Part shown: piece by piece, positions 37,040 to 46,583 of the stretch
Numbering within the stretch: position 1 is the stretch's first letter
How the letters are laid out: every line of letters begins with the position of its first letter
NCBI GenBank assembly: GCA_951213105.1
Contig: OX578155.1
Span: 35,750,484 to 35,814,483, forward strand
Direction: 5' to 3'
DNA length: 64,000 nt
DNA from: Amaurobius ferox
Taxonomy: Eukaryota; Arthropoda; Arachnida; Araneae; Amaurobiidae
Notes under the pieces: model-generated
Told to the model about the DNA's origin: nothing
What the model saw: the letters and a program-made list of their open reading frames with translations, nothing else
Database searches by the model: none
Program-made: the position numbers and the translations under genes

Positions 37040-37330
37040 CTTTAACATTGTTGGGCCGCGGTTCCTTTCGGAGTTGACGAAAATCATCCGCGTTTGAAAA
37101 TACAATTCTTTATGTAGTATAGCGGGCTTTTATCTAAGACCTAAATATGTGGGTTACAAGAAGTTGGTGGTAGGAGGATGGTACGGTAGCTGTAGTTGTG
37201 TCCCCACTAGATTAAATGGGAATATCCCGGCCATAGATATGGATATGGGAATATCCCGGCCATAGATATGAGAATATCCCGGCCACAGATACCTTACACT
37301 TTGGTGTATGTCATACGGTCTGGGTCGAAA
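37040..37330 (+). mobile_element. Diverged SINE copy with internal small repeats
   Basis: Recognisable SINE body words in order are AAATATGTGGGTTACAAG, GTTGGTGGTAGGAGG and ACACTTTGGTGTATGTCA, then ACGGTCTGGGTCGAAAG. Between body and tail, GGGAATATCCCGGCCATAGA occurs three times in degenerate form. The tRNA head is not clearly preserved. The 3' end abuts a Tc1 remnant. Confidence 0.55.
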
Positions 37331-37720
37331 GTGTAAAGATCTCCTCTAGTTGTTGCAAGCCAATCTGAAGACTCGCTTGTACGTTGACGATATTCTGCCG
37401 CCAATTGCTCTGCCTATCCTGTCAAGTCGCCCAGGTTTCATTTACCAACAAAACAAAGCTCGAACATATACTGCACAACTTTCTCAACAATGTCTTCAAG
37501 GATTTAATACCCTCCTATTGCCATTCAGATCTTCAGACCTATCACCAATAGAGAACGTATGGGACATGCTGTGACAGCAATTGTAGCCTCCTCTGAATAC
37601 CACTGAATTAGCTGATCGGTTTCAACATTTGTGGCAGAATCTTCCGCAAAGGGATATAAGCAACCTAACTGACCCTATGCCGCACCGAATATCGACTTGT
37701 ATAGTCGGAAACCACTTAAT
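37331..37720 (+). pseudogene. Tc1-like transposase C-terminal remnant
   Basis: The frame from 37,350 reads LYVDDILPPIALPILSSRPG and then QQNKARTYTAQ (normally QQDNARPHTA, so the usual DN is changed to NK), LSPIENVWDML and a stop. After the stop the same frame continues with typical Tc1 C-terminal text (LADRFQHLWQNLPQRDI, then PHRISTCI). This is the end of a DD34E transposase. The N-terminal DNA-binding part and first catalytic Asp are absent, and the second catalytic position is altered, so it is inactive. Confidence 0.85.
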
Positions 37721-37759
37721 AAAATATCAGCTTCTTGTTGTCACCATTTCTTAATAAAA

Positions 37760-38460
37760 CGTTTTTAACTGATCCCAAATTCTAATCATTTGCATATTTT
37801 CTCAAACGACACATATATGTCGATCTTCGTGGCTGTAGGCTCAATTTCTTATGGGTGCATATAATTTTTTGTGTGTATAGCTTCAATGCTTTTTCATCAC
37901 TGATTTGAACGAATTTTTAATCACCTTTTTAAAAGCGCAGTGTCATCATGTCAGAGCACCAAATACAATTTCGAAGGCTAAAAAACTTCTGTTTGCTGAT
38001 TTTACCATGCTGAATTTAAATCTGAAAGTCGTTTTTAAAATTAACCCTTGGATCTGGGAAGATAGCCTCTCAAAGTTTGGCCTTTTTTGCTATTTTTGTT
38101 TATAATCTCAGGTCGAAGATGTTGCCACAACATGATGCAATTGCATGGTTATGAGAACTTAATGCTTGAAGAAATAACAGGAAAACTGTATTCAACTCAT
38201 GAAGTTAAAGGCGAGACCACCTCCATGATTCAGCTGACTAGGAAAGTTAATTTTGTGAGGTCATCCCTATTTAAAAATTCAGAATATGAATATCTAAGCC
38301 ATGGACTTAGAGAGACTTATTTTCTGCTTTATCTTCAAAATCACGTTGTAAACGATGCAATTATACAAACTTTGTTTATAGATAGATTGGTTGGAGCTGA
38401 ATTATATGATCCATAAAGTTAGAGAGAGTTAGACTCTTTTCTTCTATGGTATGGCTAGAC
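37760..38460 (+). other. Unidentified short frames inside the hAT
   Basis: Two overlapping frames (37,905-38,105 and 38,087-38,416) give 66 and 109 residues. The second has ordinary-looking composition (for example ETYFLLYLQNHVVNDAIIQT) but matches no family I recognise. They could be remnants of cargo or of transposase sequence, or chance. I assign no function. Confidence 0.25.
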
Positions 38461-40250
38461 CAATTAAAAACTTAAGATGAAAAGTTTGAGGTATTAAACT
38501 TGATAAATTGATTTGCTAAGGTTATAGAGGAACGTAACTTCATTGCGTTATGTTAGGAGTCGGTATAGTTTGTATGTCTTTATAGGGAGATATTATCCTA
38601 TAAGAGATAATAATATTGAATAGGGGTGTGTATTACTGGTATGTAACTGTGGATATTAGAAGTGGGTGGGAGGATCGGGGGCAGTTGATGTCCGCCGGTT
38701 CCTGTTTCTCATGCATGCTCCTGTTTCTCATGCCGGTTCCTGTTTCTCATGGTGTACTTACATGAGTTTAGTGTCCGAAGTGCGCGGAAGTTTGCTGGTT
38801 TATAAAAAAATTTCAACTTCGATCAAAGTCTTCGAGAAATAAATATTTCGAAAGAACGTAAGATTAAATAAACCAATTGCAGAGATGGGAAGTCCACAAA
38901 ATATAAAAACAATTTTTTTTTAATTGAACACCAAAATTTTTAGTATAAGTAAATTATTACTGGAAACGAGTGCATATTAAGTGGTGCAAATAGAATCAGA
39001 AATGAATGAAGTAATATAAAGCATCACCATATTTTATGGACAGCTGACTTTCAAAAACAAAAAAATTATGTTATTCATTATTTTGATCTATTTTACTGGC
39101 TTCTTCATCGATATTGAATATGTAGGATCATTTCATTACTTTTATGTTTCCTACTTATAGGGACAAATCTAGTAGAGAGGTTGTGACTATATAAATACCA
39201 AATGATGACCACAAAAATCTGAATATAATATTTCGCAACTATCAATGTTGGTATATTATTTTGAAATAACTCTGTTTAATTTTAAATAATATTTTGGGGG
39301 ATTTTTATTTGCACGAGAAAGAAATATTTTAATTTAAAAATAAAATAATAGTAATTATAAATAAATTAATGATTATTTATTAATAAAAATATAATATATA
39401 AAATGTGTCTACAAAATGTACAACGGTAAAATTATAACTAATGAAAATTTTGATTTATTGGAAGCTCAACTATTTAACATATTTTTCTCTATTAATAAAA
39501 GGTTTATAAAAACATTTTGACGTAGTTAACATTTTACTGTAACATTTTAATTTATATACTATTTAATATCGCACGGCCGAGTAAATGTTGCATTATTATT
39601 ACATATTTAGTATTTTTCAAAAGGATTTCTGTTTCTGTGTGTGTGTAACGCGTAGAAAAGAATTCAAGCTTTCAACAGCTTCGAAGATTTGGCATATCAG
39701 CTTATGCAAATATGCACCTTGCCGGGATTTTTTTTTTTTTTTTAATTCAATTAGTTTAAAGGTTATGAATATTTAAAGTCGAAATTTCGTTGTTTCTAAA
39801 TCCATTTATCCCAGCAGACTATTGTTTGCAGAATGGCAGATGTTTATAGACAATTAGCGCGACACAATGTGGGTGATGAAATCAAAAATTCTAAGTTCCA
39901 GAATTTTACAGATATCATTTTGATTTTTTTAAACGAGCAATTATTTTATAAGAATTCGCTTGACAAATCTCTTCTATAGCACTAAAATATTCGGAGATAG
40001 TATTTAATTATCTAATTTTACTTTTCGGCATTTATTTCACGAAAGTGCAGCAGACGAAACACATAAAGTGATTTAAATTGAGAAGTTTTCTTATTCCTTG
40101 AATTTTAAAGGTATGATTCATATTTTTAAAAATACAATTATTTGCCATTAAAAGCATTGTAAAAAAATCATTTGAATCGGATAACTATAAACATAATCCC
40201 GATTTTTACCTCCTTGCATTTTCTTCAATCCTAAAGGTGATTCAGCGCAA
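38460..40250. other. Non-coding DNA with a small tandem repeat
   Basis: The phrase TCCTGTTTCTCATG occurs three times at about 38,700-38,750. The rest is AT-rich without recognisable genes. Confidence 0.5.
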
Positions 40251-40257
40251 AAGGCGT

Positions 40258-40546
40258 TGTTGTTGAGAACCAGACGGTCCGACCTACCAGAAAGGTGTAA
40301 GGTACCGGTTTAGACGACCGTGAAGAGTCACTCAATTTAGAACGGAACCCAGTGGGGGGAGGCATCCACAGGGACCGTACCCTCCTTCCCCTACCACCAA
40401 CCTCTCGGAAGGGCTTACGGACCCAAATTTTTAACGTGATCGTACTCAGCGTGAACACGACGGCAGTTTTGGCAGCGGAGGGAATCGAACCGAAGCCTAC
40501 CGAGTGCAATCCGAGCACTAATCACTGGACTACCGCGCCCCACGAG
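40258..40546 (-). mobile_element. tRNA-derived SINE, full length
   Basis: It is bracketed by AAAAGGCGT (40,249-40,257 and 40,547-40,555). On the minus strand it begins GGGCGCGGTAGTCCAGTGAT (A box region) and has CGGTTCGATTCC as B box. The conserved body with CCCCCACTGGGTTCCGTTC is followed by the hairpin tail and a short (CAA)n. Open frames on both strands are shadows of this non-coding sequence. Confidence 0.88.
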
Positions 40547-40619
40547 AAAAGGCGTGTTTAAGCGCGTTAATGTGTTTTTATAAATCTAATGCAATTTTCG
40601 AGGAATCTTCTTATCAAGT

Positions 40620-41590
40620 TTAAAAAGATTGATAATATCCTGTTTTTAACACTTTACAACATAGTTGAAAAGTGTTTATGACTTTGTTCACTCTGTCTGT
40701 CTGTCTGTCCGTTAGCACGATAATTGCCGTAAAAATGACTTTATCAAAATGAAATTTTAGTATGTTTTTCAAACAGTCTGTGGGACCTATGGGAATATAA
40801 ATGAATAATATCATCCAATTAGTTTTGGATTGAACCCAGGTTGAAAAAATGAAATACATTTAACCCTACAGGAACTAATTTTTCAAACATTTTTTAATCG
40901 ACTTTAAAATTCACAAATTGCTTCGAAAATTTTAGAAAATATTCAAATTATTTCATAAAATATACAAAAAAATTTCAGTAAAATATGTTAGGTAGTTTTT
41001 TAAATAAAAATTATTTAATATAGGGAGAAAAACAAATTCAATTAAATTCTGACTCTCGCTATATCCTCCAGAAAGAGACACGAGATATATTATATAATAC
41101 ATATTTTTCCAACGGTTTTATTATTTTATATATAAGAGAGGTTTCATATTTTAAAATAAATAAGGTAGATAACAATTTTTCAAATTTCTATATAAAATAA
41201 ATCATTATAGTATTGTAATGGATGAAACGGTTGGAAAAATGTTTATGAATGAAATGCTGCCTTTATAGAGAGGCGATTTGTATTTTGATGACGTCATTTG
41301 AATAAAGTTCATTTGTTTTCGATGAAGTTTTCAAATATAATAAATTATTGAAATATTATGATAATTTTAAAAATTTACCGAGGAATGTATCGCATTTTAG
41401 AGATGTTTAAACCAGGCAATTTATATTTCAATGCCGTCATTTGAATGAAGTTCATTTTCTTCGATGAAGTTTTCAAATATAATAAATTAATGTAGTATTG
41501 TGATAATTTTAAAAATATTACCGAGGAATGTATCGCATTTGAGATGTTTATATAAAATTGCATTGAAGTTGGAAAGTGTTTCATAATCAA
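40620..41590 (-). repeat. Interspersed repeat, inverted copy of 59.78-61.46 kb
   Basis: 40,640-40,870 matches the inverse of 61,250-61,460 (TTAGCACGATAATTGCCGT, GGGACCTATGGGAATATAAA, AGTTTTGGATTGAACCC). 41,280-41,590 matches the inverse of 59,780-59,980. Within it, about 143 bp around CGTCATTTGAAT(A/G)AAGTTCATTT is present twice in tandem (41,272-41,558). Non-coding. Confidence 0.7.
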
Positions 41591-42185
41591 TGCTTTATGC
41601 ATGATTGACCTTTCTTGCTTAAGTTTAGAAATGCTTATTTCTCGAAAACAAAAAGTGGTAGCTATAAATAATATTAGGTTATTTGTAGTCCTTTGAAAAC
41701 CCTACAGGAGTGGACAATTGGATTTTGGATAGGTTCTTAGTTTTTGAAAAATAGTGGCAACAATTTCGATATTTTAATATTTTGTAGATGTGGTCCTAAT
41801 TTCGATGTCTTAATATTTTGAACCATTTTGAAAAAGTGGTTCTTAATTATTTAAAATTATTTTAAAATTGTCAAAAAACATAAACTATCTACATTGAAAA
41901 ATGTTATTCAAGCGAAATCATTTCGACTCGGGCCATGCCGTTGATTTTAGAAAGCTGTTTCGGGCCAGGCTCAAACTTGACTTTTAAAAAAGGTCAAACA
42001 TATTTTATTTTGAAAATTTTTCTGGGGCCGAATATATTTATTTCGCCAGGCCGAACATATTTAATTTTGAAAATTTTTCAAATGAGTTTTAATTGAATAC
42101 ATGAAATAATTATCTTTATGTCAGCTATATATAGATAAATGTTTAAAAAAAAAACTTTATTTCAATTCTTCGTAGAAAATTTTCA

Positions 42186-42563
42186 CACATTCATGTACCC
42201 CCGGCCACACAGAAAGCTACCATTAGCCTATGGGTTGGTCGTGTGGTCTGGGTTTTCTACACATTCATGTACCCGGCCATCCATTATGTTGCTCTTAGTC
42301 CTCGGACGAGTCGGATGGTCTAGGCTTTCGACACATTCATGTTCCCGCCGGCCGTCCAAATAGATGCTCAAGTCCTCAGGACGAGTCGGACGGTCCGGGT
42401 CTTCAACACATTCATGTTCCCGGCCGTCCAAGAGGATGCTCTATGTCATCGGATGAGTCGGACTGTCTGGGTCTTCAACACATTCATGTTTTCGGCGGCC
42501 GCTCACCTTGCTGCTCATACTCTCGGGTGAGTCGGGCGGCCTGGGCTTTCTACACATTCATGT
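42186..42563 (+). repeat. Array of five hairpin retroposons sharing one target sequence
   Basis: CACATTCATGT occurs six times (42,186, 42,260, 42,332, 42,407, 42,479 and 42,553), spaced 72-75 bp. Between consecutive copies lies one hairpin of about 60 bp. Outer stems differ but pair: GGCCACAC/GTGTGGTC, GGCCATCC/GGATGGTC, GGCCGTCC/GGACGGTC, GGCCGTCC/GGACTGTC and GGCCGCTC/GGGCGGCC. Inner stems follow a CTC-bulge-GTCC...GGAC-GAG plan in units 2 and 3, with variants in 4 and 5. Unit 1 belongs to the same subtype as the separate copies at 44,231 and 46,542. The open frames across the array are incidental. Confidence 0.85.
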
Positions 42564-43600
42564 TTTTAACACATATGAATATAAATTATTTCGGGCCGGA
42601 TCAAGCCGTGACTCGATGGTCTTCGGGACTGGTTTAAGTACTGCTATTGTCGTGCCAGGCAGGGAAAAACTCTAAATTTTCGGTCCGTTCTGACCCGTAT
42701 TGGAACCACTGCTGATCTTTTTGTATAGTCTAGTGTTTCATTCACAATTTGCGATTTTATTTTGTCACAGAAAATTGATTTAAATGACGTATAAATTGTT
42801 AAATGATACCTTTAAAAGCACAATTTTATAACAAAATTTAAAAAAGCAATAAAAATAAATAATAATAATTATGAGAAACGTATATAAACGATTCATATGC
42901 ATGCCTTTATATAATTTAAAAATATTACCTTACTTTACGCAGGCACAACCTAGCTCTGCGAAAAATTGAAGCAATCTGGACTGAATGAAGATTCCATGCT
43001 TTTCAGCATTTTACAGAAAAGACATTCACATTTTCTGAGAGTCATAAATTACTTGCCCAATTATAGACACTTTTAAGGGAATACATACTGGGTTTACTTT
43101 CCAAATCCCTGGACAATGTGTTTCAGTATTTTTCTCCTGCTGTTTTGCCGACAGCATTGAGAAGAAAATAGGTTTTGTCTGAAGAACTCGTACCGGAACC
43201 TAATTGCTCTTTCATGGTTTGTCCCCACCAAAGAGCTAGAATCACGTGATTGTTTCTCGAAGGTCCCCACATATGTGTACTACAAATGATCTGCACCCTC
43301 CGGTTGCAATATCTGCTTCTCCGAATTTCCTCAAGAAAAATGCCGACAAAGTTTGGGGACTTCCTGGACCACCCTCGTTGACATACCCCTTATCCAGGTG
43401 GCTGATACGTATTTAAATGAGATTTATGACATCGCAAAGAAACCATTGCCTCACGTTCATCAGATGGCTTTGCTTCAACATGGATTTCACGGATTTTGCT
43501 TCACGAAAGAGAATCGGGGATTTTGTAGTGAACATTTAGAAAATTAAAGTAAAAAATAAGTTTTTAAAAATGAAATTTATGAAGAACAAAACACACTCTT
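42564..43600. other. Non-coding interior of the hAT, right part
   Basis: 43,080-43,550 has less AT bias and several short frames on both strands, but none is a family I recognise. It might contain remains of the hAT transposase. I could not support that from motifs. Confidence 0.35.
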
Positions 43601-43711
43601 ATTCCGATTTTTTTCCCGAGTGATTGCCAAAATTTCCGACTTTTTTGAGTCAGGGTGTGTGTGACCCCCCCCCCCCCCCCCCCCCCCGGTACTTACGTCC
43701 CTGTACGTGAG

Positions 43712-44010
43712 ATACGATTAGAAAACTCCGCAAAACATTGCTGCTGGGATCGTCGCCGGAGTTGCTGAACTTTCATTCGTGGAAAATTTTCTGACGTCAT
43801 TCGGCACTCTGTTCTTTTATCCGCTCGTGTAATAATGTATATTACGTAGGCATGAAGACTAGAGAGACACCCCCCCCCCCCCCCCCACACACTATCTAGT
43901 CTTCATGTACGTAGGCAACGCCTTCCCCCGTTTGGCTAAACGATCCCAGAATCCCTTGCGCGACAGGAGTTGCCCCTGTCTCTAATGCTTCGTGACGACC
44001 ACTACTATAT
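43712..44010 (+). promoter_or_regulatory. Promoter-like CpG-rich region of gene B
   Basis: It lies about 0.4-0.7 kb upstream of the gene B start. It contains CRE TGACGTCA (43,792-43,799), a Staf/ZNF143-like site TCCCAGAATCCCTTGCG (43,944-43,960) and many CpG. Its inverse is present at 28,260-28,450. The large hAT inserted at its left edge and a 57-bp micro-element inside it. Promoter activity is inferred from motifs and position. Confidence 0.55.
43851..43907. mobile_element. 57-bp micro-element with 12-bp inverted ends
   Basis: CATGAAGACTAG at the left is matched by its exact reverse complement CTAGTCTTCATG at the right. The middle is AGAGACACC, a C run and ACACACTAT. An exact 8-bp duplication TACGTAGG flanks it (43,843-43,850 and 43,908-43,915). 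The inverted copy of the locus at 28,330 has TACGTAGG once with nothing inserted. It behaves like an extremely short hAT-type MITE. Confidence 0.8.
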
Positions 44011-44230
44011 CTTTCGTTCATAATATTATCATTATATATTTCTTTAACACAAATAAATACTATTTAAAATAGTTTACATAATCTAGTAGACTTATATGAA
44101 TGGCACTGCCAAACTTGTTTGAATTCCGGGACTCATTTTAGGATTTATTTGGTTTGAATAAGGGGTGAGAATTTTATGGCAGTTTTAAGATCTAGTAAGA
44201 GTTGTCTAAAAAAGTGAAAATCTATATATG

Positions 44231-44292
44231 CCTTGAACACCCAGACCACACCACCAAGCCTAGGGCTTATGGCAGTTTCATGTGTGGCCGGT
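44231..44292 (-). mobile_element. 62-bp hairpin retroposon, ACAC type
   Basis: On the minus strand: outer stem GGCCACAC/GTGTGGTC, inner stem CC-ata-AGCC/GGCT-t-GG, and 3' end TCTGGGTGTTCAAGG. It is flanked by TCTATATATG (44,221-44,230 and 44,293-44,302). It lies in the leader between the gene B promoter and start and is absent from the matching part of gene A. Confidence 0.82.
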
Positions 44293-44442
44293 TCTATATA
44301 TGTGTGACAAACTTAATGCTATTTCAAGGATTTGTGATGAAAGGAAAGGATATTTCTATTAGTTAATAATGACGAATAGATACATTTCCGATTTGTAAAA
44401 ATTTATGACCTATGATAGATATAATTTAATTATAAAACTGAT

Positions 44443-45405
44443 ATGAATGCGCAAATTGATAAAAACAGATTTATTTGTGAAGTCTGTCAGAAAGGATTTA
44501 TTCGAAAGAGCCGCTTGATTGATCATATCCGTACTCATACTGGTGAAAAACCATTTACCTGTGAGGTATGTCAGAAAGGATTTATTCGAAAAAGTAGTTT
44601 GATTGATCATCTGTGTAATCATACTGGTGAAAGACCATTTACTTGTGAGGTATGTCAGAAAAGATTTATTCGAAAAGGTCATTTGAATATTCATTTGCGT
44701 ACTCATGCTGCTGAAAAATTATTTACTAGTAAGGTATGTCAAAATGGAAATATGCAAAGGAATGATTTAAACACTCATCTGTGCTACCATGCTAGTGAAA
44801 AGCCATTTACTTGTGAAGTATGCCAGAAAGGATTTAATCAAAAGGCCCATTTGAATATTCATCTGCTTATTCATACTGGTGAAAAACCATTTACTTGTGA
44901 GGTATGTCAGAAAGGATTTATTCGTAAGAGCGACTTGAATATTCATCTGCGTACTCATACTGGTGAAAAACCATTTATTTGTGAGGTATGTCAGAAAGGA
45001 TATATTCTAAAGGCTGATTTGAATAATCATCTGCATACACATACTGGTGAAAAACCATTTACTTGTGAGATATGCCAGAAAGGATTTCGTCGAAAGAGAA
45101 ATATGAATATCCACTTGTGTACTCATACTGGTGAAAAATTATTTACTTGTGAAGTGTGTCAAAAAGGATTTATCCAGAAGAGCCAGTTGAATATTCATTT
45201 GCGTACTCATACTCGTGAAAAACCATTTACTTGTGGTGTGTGTCAAAAAGCATTCATTCAAAAGGGCCAGTTGGATATTCATCTACGTACTCATACTGGT
45301 GAAAAACCATTTACTTGTGAGGTATGCCAGAAAGGATTTACTCGAAAGAGAAATATGAATGTTCATCTGTGTACTCATTCTGGTGAAAAACCATTTTCTT
45401 GTTAA
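44443..45405 (+). CDS. C2H2 zinc-finger protein, 11 fingers (gene B)
   Basis: The 320-residue product starts MNAQIDKNR and then has eleven 28-residue Kruppel-type fingers with CEVCQKGF cores and HTGEKP linkers. Finger 4 is damaged (FTSKVCQNGN replaces the first Cys). Ten fingers keep all four zinc ligands. By family knowledge it would be a nuclear DNA-binding protein; no extra regulatory domain is visible and its target is unknown. The start is chosen because it is the first ATG before the array and the same start context is conserved in gene A. The frame ends at a TAA that replaces a codon in the next finger (PFSC then stop). The array continues in frame beyond it, so this gene is C-terminally shortened by a nonsense mutation. 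Confidence 0.83.
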   Translation: MNAQIDKNRFICEVCQKGFIRKSRLIDHIRTHTGEKPFTCEVCQKGFIRKSSLIDHLCNHTGERPFTCEVCQKRFIRKGHLNIHLRTHAAEKLFTSKVCQNGNMQRNDLNTHLCYHASEKPFTCEVCQKGFNQKAHLNIHLLIHTGEKPFTCEVCQKGFIRKSDLNIHLRTHTGEKPFICEVCQKGYILKADLNNHLHTHTGEKPFTCEICQKGFRRKRNMNIHLCTHTGEKLFTCEVCQKGFIQKSQLNIHLRTHTREKPFTCGVCQKAFIQKGQLDIHLRTHTGEKPFTCEVCQKGFTRKRNMNVHLCTHSGEKPFSC

Positions 45406-45580
45406 ATATGTCAGAAGGGTTTTATTAAAAAGTATGAATTGAATAATCATCTCAAAAGTCATTCTGATGCAAATCCATTTACTTGTGATATGTGTCAAAA
45501 AACATTTAATGATAAGTGTAATTTGAACATTCATCTTTTTTACCCATACTGGTGAAAAGTCTTTCACTTGTATGTAAAGA
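45406..45580 (+). pseudogene. Read-out of lost fingers after the gene B stop
   Basis: Directly after the TAA the same frame gives ICQKGFIKKYELNNHLKSHS and FTCDMCQKTFNDKCNLNIHL. A frameshift in a T run near 45,540 follows, before THTGEKSFTC. Two to three fingers were therefore lost from the protein. Confidence 0.85.
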
Positions 45581-45589
45581 TGTGGATCG

Positions 45590-46520
45590 GAAAATTTTCT
45601 GCTATGTTTTCCGGAAAAATTTCCATTTTTTTTTAATTTATAATTAATTTTAAAATACAATGTAATACTCATTCCAAACTGTATTTTTTAAAAACAAGTA
45701 GCTTTACAGAAAGTTTTTGATCATTGAGTTTTCTAATTTTAAAAAAGAAAATGAAGGAGGATAGGGAACAAATGTGTGTATGTGAAGAATGAATGACAAT
45801 CAAAAGAGTACAAGGAACATTTTACTCATTCACAGAAAAGGCAAAGTTTTAAGAAGCCTATTCTTTCAGTATTATGTTCTCCAAAATTTATAATATAAAC
45901 AAAATGGAATGTTTTCACAAATTCTGCTGAGATAAAAAGCTTTTCAGAGTTTTCCCCAGGATCCAGAAAGGGACAGGGTGCTGTTACCAAGAAAAGGGAC
46001 ACAGTTTCTTATTTGTATGATATTTATGCTTGGGGTTTCTATGACGAAAATAAGTATTGCAAAAAATGTAAACACTTTTGACTGTTATACCTCTGAATCT
46101 AATAAATAAAAATGTGAATATATTTTCTAGTTTTGTCAATAATATGATCCAGATTGTGAATATATAAAATTAATTTAATTTTTTTAGTATTTTGCACTTG
46201 TTTTTTGAAAATTTATAAAAGTATCAGTTCGAACAAGTGTTTTTTTTTTCCTTTTCTTCATTTGAAATATTTTGGAAATCATAAAAAACATATAAATAGT
46301 AATCGACAAAATGTGCATTAAGAAATTTAGTTGCTAAATCTATATTTATATTTAAAAGAAGCTCTTATGGTATATACATATTCAAGTACATATTTATGTG
46401 CCACTAGGCAAGTTTATAGATTAAGTGAAATGTAAATTCTGGTCAGAAAAATTTAATTTATATACCGAAAAGCAAGTTAATCAAATAATTTTATATTTTA
46501 ACCTTAAGTCTATGGTCAAA
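45590..46520. other. Non-coding 3' flank of gene B
   Basis: Homologous to the inverse of 12,480-13,090 in the left arm for most of its length, without coding potential. It contains one copy of the segment that is duplicated at 12,540-13,270. Confidence 0.65.
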
Positions 46521-46541
46521 GTATGCAGATGAAATATGGGT

Positions 46542-46583
46542 TGAAGGCCCAGACCACACGACCAACCCAAGGGTTTATGGTAA
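46542..46583 (-). mobile_element. 42-bp 5'-truncated hairpin retroposon
   Basis: Exact 15-bp duplications AGATGAAATATGGGT (46,527-46,541 and 46,584-46,598) bracket only 42 bp. On the minus strand this is the 3' half of an ACAC-type hairpin: GGGTTGGTCGTGTGGTCTGG and CCTTCA. The 5' strand of the outer stem is missing. It closely matches the 3' half of the first unit in the 42.2 kb array. Confidence 0.85.

Larger units (their letters stand above)
34005..43703. mobile_element. Large hAT-like element, 9.7 kb, with nested insertions
   Basis: The ends are a perfect 13-bp inverted repeat (CAGGGACGTAAGT left, ACTTACGTCCCTG right) and the flanks are an exact 8-bp duplication TACGTGAG (33,997-34,004 and 43,704-43,711). 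An 8-bp duplication with CAGGG ends is the hAT signature. Subterminal text AAATTTTTCCGACT / AAATTTCCGACTT and GGCAATC also recurs at both ends. No transposase of its own was recognised. The interior instead holds a second hAT, two SINEs, a Tc1 remnant, a dispersed repeat and the hairpin array. The insertion separated 33,840-34,004 from 43,712-43,930, which are contiguous in the inverted copy at 28.3 kb. Confidence 0.9.

Noticed and set aside
38087..38416. 109-codon frame as a possible host gene
   Set aside because: No recognisable domain, and it lies inside a transposon among other remnants. Kept only as an unidentified frame.
40231..40561. Overlapping open frames on both strands, also at 55,857-56,345 and 60,632-60,856
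   Set aside because: They are translations of the GC-richer SINE and recur with every SINE copy, so they are not genes.
42186..42563. CRISPR-like regular array (11-bp repeat, about 60-bp spacers)
   Set aside because: The genome is eukaryotic, the 'spacers' are structured hairpins related to dispersed retroposons, and the 11-mer is explained as a target-site duplication.
43081..43550. N-terminal part of a hAT transposase or a gene exon
   Set aside because: No motif in any of the six frames was convincing and stops are frequent. The suggestion could not be supported.
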